From Rhizobium sp. Q54 (GTDB taxonomy: Bacteria; Pseudomonadota; Alphaproteobacteria; SMXS01): DNA of 5,145 nucleotides. Within the stretch, counting starts at the first letter, position 1. Each line of letters starts with the position of its first letter. The notes below the pieces were generated by a model. That model saw only the letters and a program-made list of their open reading frames with translations, had not been told where the DNA came from and did no database searches. The stretch lies in the NCBI GenBank assembly GCA_945872035.1, contig CAMBYA010000198.1:1-5145 (forward strand), written 5' to 3'. Below, piece by piece: positions 1 through 5,145 of this stretch. The position numbers were made by a program, and so were the translations under genes.

Positions 1-1625
1 TCCGTGATCCTGGCGCCCGCCAGCATGCGGGCGATCTCCTCGCGGCGCTCATCGGGCGCCAGCAACTCGACCCGGGTCAGGGTCACATCGCCCTCGACCG
101 TCTTGCCGACACGCAGATGGGCGCCGCCGCGCGCCGCGACCTGCGGCGAATGGGTGACGACCAGCACCTGCGCGCCGTCGCTCAGCCGCGCCAGCCGCTC
201 GCCCACCGCGGCGGCCACCGCGCCGCCGACGCCCTGGTCGATCTCGTCGAAGATCAGCGTCGTCGGGCTGTCGGCCTCGGCCAGCACCACCTTGAGCGCG
301 AGTGCGAACCGCGACAGCTCGCCGCCCGAAGCGATCTTCGACAATGGCCCCATGGCCGAGCCCGGATTGGTCGCTACCTCGAACTGCACCTCGTCGGCGC
401 CGTGGCTCGCCCAGCGGTCGCGCGCCAGCCGGGTCACCGCGGTTCGGAAGGTGGCGCGCTCCAGCTTCAGCGGCGGCAGCTCGGCCATCACCGCCACGTC
501 CAGCCTGCCAGCCGCGCCGGCGCGCGCCGCGCCCAATGCCTCGGCCTGCGCACCGTAGTCGGCCTCGGCCTTCTTCAGCGCCGTCTCGAGCCCCATCAGT
601 CCCTGCTCGCCGGTCTCCAGCGCCTGCAGCTGTTCGACAAGTACGTCGCGCACGGCCGGCAATTCCTCGACGGCACAGCCATGCTTGCGTGCCGCCGCCC
701 GCAGCGCGAACAGCCGCTCCTCGGCGCGCTCGAGCAGGCGCGGATCGAATTCCAGGTCGCGGGCGACGGCTTCGAGCGACCGCGACGCCTCCTCGATCTC
801 GGTAAAGCCCCGATTGAGCGCTTCGATCACCGGATCGAGCCGTCCGCCAGCCTTCTCCGCCACCCGCTCCAGCCGCCGCAGGGCCACCCGCAGGCCGGCT
901 TCGGCGCCGCCGTCGCCGGAGACCGCGGCAAGCGCTTCGGTCAGCTCGGCGGCGATCTGCTCGCCATGCATCATCAGGGTTCGGCTCCCAGCCAGTTCCG
1001 CTTCCTCGCCCGGCTTCGGATCGAGCGCCGACAGTTCGTCGGCCGCATGGCGAAGATAGTCCTCGTCGGCCCGCGCCTTCGCCAGCCGCTCGCGCGCCGC
1101 GTCGACGGCGGACTGGGTTTCCCTGAACTTCTGGTACGCCGCCTGCACCGCGCCGACCTGTGGCAGCAGGCCGCCAAAGGTGTCGAGCAGCGCCCGGTGG
1201 TTGGCGGGGTTGAGCAGGCCAAGCTGTCCCTGCTGCCCGTGGATTTCCACCAGCAGGCCGCCGATGCGCGCCAGCAGGCCGACGCCGACCGGCTGGTCGT
1301 TGACGAAGGCGCGGCTGCGGCCGTCGGCGCCGACCTGGCGGCGCAGGCGCAACTCGCGGCCCTCGTCGGCAAGCCCCTGCTCGGCGAGCAAAGCGTGCAC
1401 CGGGTGCGACTCGGGAATGTCGAATTCCGCGGTGACCGACCCACCCGCGCTGCCAGCGCGGACGAGGCCGCTGTCGGCGCGCTCGCCGGTTACCAGGCCA
1501 AGGGAATCGAGCAGAATCGACTTGCCCGCGCCAGTCTCGCCGGTGAGCACGCTGAGCCCGCGCTGGAACTCCAGCGACAACTGATCGATCAGCACGATGT
1601 TCTGGATGGCCAGCGCCGTCAGCAT
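1..1625 (-). CDS. recN: DNA repair protein RecN, SMC-like ATPase (3' end cut by window edge)
   Basis: RecN is a cytoplasmic SMC-family ATPase that acts at DNA double-strand breaks and assists RecA-dependent recombinational repair. The frame is open from an ATG at 1625 to the left edge, giving 541 codons of a family usually near 550-560 aa, so only a short C-terminal tail and the stop are missing. Visible in order: N-terminal LTALAIQNIVLID strand; Walker A GETGAGKS (residues 29-36); the HGQ region (129-131, here HGQQGQ); a central charged, Ala/Glu/Leu-rich part (about 160-370) expected to form the antiparallel coiled coil; ABC signature SGGELSR (433-439); Walker B TLIFDEID (456-463); switch His in VVTHSPQVAA (His492). 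All ATPase motifs are intact. GGAG sits 6 nt before the ATG (1632-1635) and is repeated just upstream (GGAGTCGGAG), supporting this start. It lies 39 bp after bamD and is probably cotranscribed with it. The family call is near certain from the motifs. Confidence 0.97.
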   Translation of the reverse strand, partial: MLTALAIQNIVLIDQLSLEFQRGLSVLTGETGAGKSILLDSLGLVTGERADSGLVRAGSAGGSVTAEFDIPESHPVHALLAEQGLADEGRELRLRRQVGADGRSRAFVNDQPVGVGLLARIGGLLVEIHGQQGQLGLLNPANHRALLDTFGGLLPQVGAVQAAYQKFRETQSAVDAARERLAKARADEDYLRHAADELSALDPKPGEEAELAGSRTLMMHGEQIAAELTEALAAVSGDGGAEAGLRVALRRLERVAEKAGGRLDPVIEALNRGFTEIEEASRSLEAVARDLEFDPRLLERAEERLFALRAAARKHGCAVEELPAVRDVLVEQLQALETGEQGLMGLETALKKAEADYGAQAEALGAARAGAAGRLDVAVMAELPPLKLERATFRTAVTRLARDRWASHGADEVQFEVATNPGSAMGPLSKIASGGELSRFALALKVVLAEADSPTTLIFDEIDQGVGGAVAAAVGERLARLSDGAQVLVVTHSPQVAARGGAHLRVGKTVEGDVTLTRVELLAPDERREEIARMLAGARIT

Positions 1626-1664
1626 GCGCCGCTCCGACTCCGACCCAACGCGGTCAGACGCGAA

Positions 1665-2549
1665 TCAGAACAGCCATTCGAAGAAATTGCCCGCGCCACG
1701 ATTGGGTCCCCTGTCCTCGGGCAGGTCCACGGGTTCCAGGCCCTTGCCCTCAAGCAGGTCGTAACTGTACTGGAACCACTTGCTGTCGGGGAAATTATAG
1801 CCGAGGACGGCGGTCGCCTTCTGCGCTTCCAGGTTCAGGCCCACGGCCAGATAGCATTCCACGAGGCGGTGCAGCGCCTCCGGCACCTGGCTGGTGGTCT
1901 GGAAATCCTTCACCACCTTGCGGAAGCGCGAGATGCCGGCGAGGTACTCGGTCTGGGTCATGTAGAAGCGGCCGATGGTCATCTCCTTGCCGGCGAGATG
2001 GTCCATGGTCAGTTCGACCTTCAGCCGGGCATCCTCGGCGTAGTCGGTACCCGGAAACCGGCGGATCACCTCGTTCAGGGCGTCGAGCGCCTGCTGGGTC
2101 GCCTTCTGGTCGCGGCCCACGTCGGAGATCTGCTCGTAATAGGAAATGGCGACCAGGTAGTAGGCGTAGGGCGCGTCCCGGTTACCGGGATGCAGCGCCA
2201 GGAAGCGCTGAGACGCCAGAATCGACGAGTCGTAGTCGTTCGACAGATAGTGGTTGTAGGCCGACATCAGGGTGGCCCGGCGCGCCCATACCGAATAGGG
2301 ATGCTGGCGCTCGACCTCGTCGAACATGACGGCGGCGAACCGGTACTGGCCCGCCGCCATGAATTCATGGGCCTTGTTGTAGAGGGTGCCAACGTCGGCG
2401 TCGGCGTATTCGATCTTGTCGCCGCCGCAGGCGCTGAGGCTCGCCGCAAGCACGACGGCGGCCACAGCAATCTTGAGCCTGGCGGACTTCAGCCCCCGGG
2501 AGACCAACAGGGGCATCAGGGATCCAGGTCGAACGCGATCAACGGTCAC
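1665..2549 (-). CDS. bamD: Outer membrane assembly lipoprotein BamD (ComL/YfiO family)
   Basis: BamD is the essential lipoprotein of the BAM complex, which folds and inserts beta-barrel proteins into the outer membrane; it sits on the periplasmic face. The 294-aa product has a basic n-region (R19, K21, R24, K26), a hydrophobic core and a lipobox LSAC with the lipidated Cys at 41. The residue after it is Gly, not Asp, which fits export to the outer membrane. The mature part is built of TPR-like helical pairs, for example YNKAHEFMAAGQYRFAAVMF (57-76), HPYSVWARRATLMSAYNHY (83-101), ALDALNEVIRRFPGTDYAEDA (154-174) and YLAGISRFRKVVKDF (202-216), as in BamD. The start is uncertain: GTG at 2549 is the first start after an in-frame stop and has AAAGG 7 nt upstream; ATG at 2516 (residue 12) would give 283 aa and a more usual 30-residue signal, but has only a weak GGA. 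It is separated from ftsZ by 183 bp and from recN by 39 bp. Confidence 0.95.
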   Translation of the reverse strand: MTVDRVRPGSLMPLLVSRGLKSARLKIAVAAVVLAASLSACGGDKIEYADADVGTLYNKAHEFMAAGQYRFAAVMFDEVERQHPYSVWARRATLMSAYNHYLSNDYDSSILASQRFLALHPGNRDAPYAYYLVAISYYEQISDVGRDQKATQQALDALNEVIRRFPGTDYAEDARLKVELTMDHLAGKEMTIGRFYMTQTEYLAGISRFRKVVKDFQTTSQVPEALHRLVECYLAVGLNLEAQKATAVLGYNFPDSKWFQYSYDLLEGKGLEPVDLPEDRGPNRGAGNFFEWLF

Positions 2550-2556
2550 ACAGGCA

Positions 2557-2561
2557 CCTTT
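2557..2561 (-). promoter_or_regulatory. Shine-Dalgarno supporting the GTG start of bamD
   Basis: AAAGG with 7 nt to GTG 2549. It favours the 294-aa form of BamD over the internal ATG at 2516, whose upstream sequence has only GGA. The core of this site can pair with ACCTT at 2576-2572 on the same strand (5-bp stem, 11-nt loop), so it might be partly masked in the mRNA. Confidence 0.5.
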
Positions 2562-2593
2562 CCAGGCTCACAAGGTCGTCTTTGGCTTGCCGA

Positions 2594-2601
2594 CACCGGT
2601 G
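2594..2601. repeat. Perfect 8-bp palindrome CACCGGTG
   Basis: CACCGGTG lies just downstream of the proximal -10 candidate, over its predicted transcription start. It could be a small operator, but an 8-bp GC-rich palindrome is not rare in such DNA, so only its presence is certain. Confidence 0.3.
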
Positions 2602-2604
2602 GGC

Positions 2605-2633
2605 TGCTTAGCACGAACACCCGACCCCGTCAA
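2605..2633 (-). promoter_or_regulatory. Candidate sigma70-type promoter for bamD-recN (proximal)
   Basis: Reading the minus strand, TTGACG (2633-2628) matches the -35 consensus at 5 of 6 positions. After exactly 17 nt comes GC followed by TAAGCA (2610-2605) at the -10 place. The -10 is poor by the E. coli standard, but alphaproteobacterial -10 boxes are often degenerate and the -35 with its spacing is good. Transcription would begin near 2598, about 50 nt before bamD. This is pattern matching only. Confidence 0.35.
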
Positions 2634-2650
2634 AATCCGCGAAGACGCGC

Positions 2651-2680
2651 ATTCTAAGGAGCCTGTAAGGAGATAAGCAA
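2651..2680 (-). promoter_or_regulatory. Second candidate promoter for bamD-recN (distal)
   Basis: TTGCTT (2680-2675), an 18-nt spacer, then TAGAAT (2656-2651), which matches TATAAT at 5 of 6 positions. The -35 matches only in TTG. It is weaker overall than the proximal candidate, and its spacer and -10 contain the 11-bp-period repeat described separately. Confidence 0.25.
2655..2672. repeat. Short direct repeat TAAGGAG with 11-bp period
   Basis: On the plus strand TAAGGAG occurs at 2655-2661 and again at 2666-2672, separated by CCTG. The 11-bp period puts both copies on one DNA face. On the minus strand the same bases read TTAC-N7-TTAG, two 3-of-4 matches to the CtrA pattern TTAA-N7-TTAA. 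Although TAAGGAG resembles a ribosome-binding site, no plausible plus-strand gene follows at suitable spacing. Confidence 0.6.
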
Positions 2681-2732
2681 GCCATCCGATGTTCGCTCGT
2701 CCTTGTTTGCCCGGAACAGGTTTCCCCCGTTT

Positions 2733-4382
2733 TCAGTTCGCCTGCCGGCGCAGGAACGCCGGGATGTCGATCTGGTCCTCGGGTCCCGAACCGCCTGTCG
2801 CATCGCTGCGGGGCCCGGCATTGCGCAGGGTCATCGGCGAGTCCTCGCGGGTCAGGCGCGGTCCGCCACGCTCGGCGACGGGTTCCGGCTTCTTGCCGCG
2901 GCCTGTCATCCGCTCGAACAGGCTGGGCTTGGCGGACGCGGGCGCCGCGCCGTTGGCCATGGCCGCTTCGGCGAACGGATCGGGACGGGTGGTGAAGCGC
3001 GGCTCGGTGGCGGCGGTCCGCTCCGGCTCCATGGGCTTCGGCGGCGCGAAGAACGCGTCGGCGTCGCGCGGCGACGGACGGACCGGCAGCTCGGCGCTGG
3101 CGGCTTCGCGAGCGGGAGCAGCCAGTTCCGACGGGCGCGGCGCGGCCGGCTCTTCGGCAACCATGTCGGCAACGTCGAGCGTCAGCAGATCCTCGTCCGC
3201 TTCGACGGCAGCGACCGGTTCGGCGGCCATCGGCGCGACGAGCGGGGCGGCCGACATTATGGCAGGCATGGCAGGCGCCGCGGCCGGAGCGATCCGCCCC
3301 GGGGTGTGCAACACCGCGGCTGTAGCGGCGCCGCCGGCGTAGCCGCCGGTGACCCGCGGCTGCGACGGGATGCTGGGGAACGACATCACGGTGGTGCTGG
3401 AGGCGCGGGCGGCCTGCTCGGCCTCGATGCCCGTGGCGAACACCGACACGCGCATCTTGCCGTTCATCGCCTCGTTGAAGGTCGAGCCGACGATGATGTT
3501 GGCGTCCGGATCCACTTCGCTGCGGATGCGGTTGGCCGCTTCGTCGACCTCGAACAGGGTCAGGTCCATGCCGCCGGTGATGTTGATGAGCACGCCGTGG
3601 GCGCCCTTCATCGACACTTCGTCGAGCAGCGGGTTGTTGATGGCGGCCTCGGCGGCCTCGATGGCGCGGGTCTCGCCCTCGGCCTCGCCGGTGCCCATCA
3701 TCGCCTTGCCCATCTCCATCATCACCGTGCGGACGTCGGCGAAGTCGAGATTGATCAGGCCGGGCATAACCATCAGGTCAGTAATGCCGCGAACGCCCGA
3801 ATGCAGCACGTTGTCCGCCATGTTGAAGGCGTCGGCGAAGGTGGTCTTCTCATTCGCCAGGCGGAACAGGTTCTGGTTCGGGATGATGATCAGGGTATCG
3901 ACGTATTTCTGCAGTTCCTCGATGCCCTCTTCCGCGATGGTCATGCGGCGGGAACCTTCGAACTGGAACGGCTTGGTGACGACGCCGATGGTCAGGATGC
4001 CCTGCTCGCGCGCCATCCGGGCAATGACGGGGGCGGCACCGGTACCGGTGCCACCCCCCATGCCGGCCGTAATAAACGCCATGTGGGCGCCCGCCAGGGG
4101 CTCCCGCAAATAATCGATGGCTTCCTGCGCGGCGGCAGCGCCAATGTCGGGACGGGCGCCAGCGCCCAGGCCCTGCGTGATCTGCACGCCGAGCTGGATG
4201 CGCCGCTCGCATTCCGAGTTGCCGAGGGCCTGGGCGTCGGTGTTGGCGACGACGAATTCCACGCCTTCGAGCCTCGAACGGATCATGTTGTTGACGGCAT
4301 TGCCGCCGGCGCCACCGACGCCGACGACGAGAATCTTGGGCTTGAGCTCCGTGATCGCCGGCGTGCTGAGAGATATAGCCAT
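2733..4382 (-). CDS. ftsZ: Cell division protein FtsZ, tubulin-like GTPase with long C-terminal linker
   Basis: FtsZ polymerises with GTP at midcell into the Z ring that recruits the divisome. The 549-aa product shows the full GTPase core: N-terminal nucleotide motif [13 protein letters not shown] (21-33), NTDAQAL (48-53), tubulin signature GGGTGTG (109-115), and the T7 loop NLDFAD (211-216), whose Asp residues drive hydrolysis across the subunit interface. The globular part ends near 319 (VSVFATGI). About 218 residues of Ala/Pro-rich, probably disordered linker follow, against roughly 50 in E. coli. Within the linker are an acidic stretch (392-411), DAFFAPPKP (442-450) and PSLFERMTG (486-494). 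The C-terminal peptide [11 protein letters not shown] (539-549) is of the alphaproteobacterial type and is the expected docking site for FtsA and other partners. The ATG start has AAGGAG 7 nt upstream and lies 31 bp after ftsA, so the two are almost certainly cotranscribed. Stop is TGA at 2735-2733. Confidence 0.99.
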   Translation of the reverse strand: MAISLSTPAITELKPKILVVGVGGAGGNAVNNMIRSRLEGVEFVVANTDAQALGNSECERRIQLGVQITQGLGAGARPDIGAAAAQEAIDYLREPLAGAHMAFITAGMGGGTGTGAAPVIARMAREQGILTIGVVTKPFQFEGSRRMTIAEEGIEELQKYVDTLIIIPNQNLFRLANEKTTFADAFNMADNVLHSGVRGITDLMVMPGLINLDFADVRTVMMEMGKAMMGTGEAEGETRAIEAAEAAINNPLLDEVSMKGAHGVLINITGGMDLTLFEVDEAANRIRSEVDPDANIIVGSTFNEAMNGKMRVSVFATGIEAEQAARASSTTVMSFPSIPSQPRVTGGYAGGAATAAVLHTPGRIAPAAAPAMPAIMSAAPLVAPMAAEPVAAVEADEDLLTLDVADMVAEEPAAPRPSELAAPAREAASAELPVRPSPRDADAFFAPPKPMEPERTAATEPRFTTRPDPFAEAAMANGAAPASAKPSLFERMTGRGKKPEPVAERGGPRLTREDSPMTLRNAGPRSDATGGSGPEDQIDIPAFLRRQAN

Positions 4383-4389
4383 TTTCGGT

Positions 4390-4395
4390 CTCCTT
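4390..4395 (-). promoter_or_regulatory. Strong Shine-Dalgarno of ftsZ
   Basis: AAGGAG lies in the 31-bp ftsA-ftsZ gap with 7 nt (ACCGAAA) to the ATG at 4382. This is near-ideal match and spacing, fixes the ftsZ start, and fits the need for far more FtsZ than FtsA from a shared transcript. The last part is inference from the known biology of the pair. Confidence 0.85.
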
Positions 4396-4413
4396 GGGCT
4401 GGGGGATGCCCGG

Positions 4414-5145
4414 TTAGAAGTTCTCGCGAATCCATTGGCTTACGCGGGCCATGGTGCTTCTGGGCTCTTGCGGAGCCAGCATGGTGGTCGTGGTCATGGT
4501 GCCCTTTCGGACAAACCCCTGTGCCGCGTAGGCCAACAAACCTGCACAGGTGGCAAAAGCGGGTCCGACGGTTGCCTCGGCGAGCCCGTCCACGCGCAGC
4601 GGACGGCCCAGGCGGACCTGTTTATCGAGAATGCGTGCCGCGAGTTCGCGCGCGCCCTGAAGCTGGCTGCCGCCGCCGGTGAGGACGACGCGCTTGCCGG
4701 CGACCTGGTCGAAGCCCGACGAGATCAGCCGTTCGTGCACCGCCTCGAAGATCTCCTCGACGCGGGGCTGGATGATGCCGGTGAGCATGGACCGTGGCAC
4801 GCTCTGGGTGTGATCGCGCTCGGCCTCGCCCATCTGCGCGACGTTGATCATCTCGCGGTCGTCCGACGAGCCGCGCAGCGCGCTGCCGTGAAGGGTCTTG
4901 AGCCGCTCGGCGTCGGAAATCGGGGTCAGCAGGCCGCGGGCGATATCGTTGGTGATGTGCTGGCCGCCGATCGGCACCACGTCGGTGTAGACCAGCGCGT
5001 CCTCCATGAACACGGCGATGGTGGTCGTGCCGCCGCCCATGTCGATGACGGTGACGCCCATCTGGCGCTCGTCCTCGACCAGGCAGGCAAGGCCGGAGGC
5101 GTAGGGCGACACGCACAGCCCGGCGATGCCAAGATGGCCGCGCTC
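4414..5145 (-). CDS. ftsA: Cell division protein FtsA, actin-like Z-ring anchor (5' end cut by window edge)
   Basis: FtsA is an actin-fold ATPase that tethers FtsZ filaments to the inner membrane and recruits later division proteins. The last 243 codons are visible, out of a family length near 410-430, so the N-terminal part, including domain 1A's first phosphate motif and most or all of domain 1C, lies beyond the right edge. Visible, numbering from the first visible codon: [13 protein letters not shown] (14-26), phosphate-2 motif [11 protein letters not shown] (33-43), [17 protein letters not shown] (56-72), [13 protein letters not shown] (77-89), adenosine motif [12 protein letters not shown] (153-164), and [10 protein letters not shown] (179-188). 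The product ends [12 protein letters not shown] (232-243), the conserved amphipathic membrane-targeting helix. GTG at 5112 is an internal Val codon, not a start: the frame stays open and matches FtsA upstream of it. Stop is TAA at 4416-4414, 31 bp before ftsZ. Confidence 0.98.
   Translation of the reverse strand, partial: ERGHLGIAGLCVSPYASGLACLVEDERQMGVTVIDMGGGTTTIAVFMEDALVYTDVVPIGGQHITNDIARGLLTPISDAERLKTLHGSALRGSSDDREMINVAQMGEAERDHTQSVPRSMLTGIIQPRVEEIFEAVHERLISSGFDQVAGKRVVLTGGGSQLQGARELAARILDKQVRLGRPLRVDGLAEATVGPAFATCAGLLAYAAQGFVRKGTMTTTTMLAPQEPRSTMARVSQWIRENF

Noticed and set aside
2632..2649. A possible minus-strand terminator: CGCG-TCTT-CGCG followed by GATTTT.
   Set aside because: The stem is only 4 bp and the T run only four, too weak for a convincing intrinsic terminator; the T run also forms part of the -35 candidate.
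117..2657. An 846-codon plus-strand open frame spanning the opposite side of recN and bamD.
   Set aside because: It lies antisense to two clear genes and crosses their boundary. The translation is rich in Arg, Gly, Ala and His with no recognisable domain, as expected from GC-rich third positions on the coding strand.
2608..2685. A 25-codon minus-strand frame in the ftsZ-bamD spacer (ATG 2685, starting MACLSPYRLLRM, TAA at 2610-2608), a possible leader peptide.
   Set aside because: No well-spaced ribosome site (AAGGA is about 14 nt away), no codon run suggesting attenuation, and the frame covers both promoter candidates.
2666..2691. TAAGGAG as a plus-strand ribosome site for the ATG at 2689.
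   Set aside because: The 16-nt spacing is too long and the frame that follows is antisense to ftsZ with no recognisable product.
2711..2735. A hairpin just after the ftsZ stop (GGAA-ACCTG-TTCC) as an ftsZ terminator.
   Set aside because: Only a 4-bp stem with mixed pairing and no following T run.
2703..4682. A 659-codon plus-strand open frame opposite ftsZ and the end of ftsA.
   Set aside because: Same cause: antisense to unmistakable ftsZ, low-complexity His/Gly/Arg-rich translation, no family resemblance.

Overview
This window is the distal end of a dcw (division and cell wall) cluster from a GC-rich alphaproteobacterium, read entirely on the minus strand. Transcription runs from high to low coordinates: ftsA (5' part outside the window), ftsZ, bamD, recN (3' end outside the window). 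The alphaproteobacterial assignment rests on three things seen here: the FtsZ C-terminal peptide ending [10 protein letters not shown], a very long Ala/Pro-rich FtsZ linker, and the bamD-recN pair directly downstream of ftsZ. I cannot support an order or genus.

Layout. Positions 5145-4414 hold the last 243 codons of ftsA. After a 31-bp gap with a strong Shine-Dalgarno comes ftsZ (4382-2733, 549 aa). A 183-bp intergenic region (2732-2550) follows. It is the only real non-coding stretch in the window and holds candidate promoter elements, an 11-bp-period direct repeat and a small palindrome. Next is bamD (2549-1665, an outer-membrane lipoprotein), then a 39-bp gap, then recN (1625 to the left edge, 541 codons visible, only a short C-terminal piece missing). 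No gap exceeds 300 bp, and I see no RNA genes, mobile elements or CRISPR arrays.

How the genes relate. FtsA and FtsZ build and anchor the division ring. BamD is part of the machine that inserts beta-barrel proteins in the outer membrane. RecN is an SMC-like ATPase for double-strand-break repair. BamD and RecN do not work with FtsZ; their position here reflects conserved alphaproteobacterial gene order. The oddity is that lpxC, which usually sits between ftsZ and bamD in this group, is absent. In its place is a 183-bp spacer that looks able to give bamD-recN their own promoter.

No novel system was found. The sequence reads as ordinary core genome. The items most worth checking are the lpxC absence and the regulatory content of the ftsZ-bamD spacer, including a degenerate CtrA-like TTAA-N7-TTAA arrangement. 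Two very long plus-strand open frames opposite recN-bamD and ftsZ are antisense shadows of GC-rich coding sequence, not genes.
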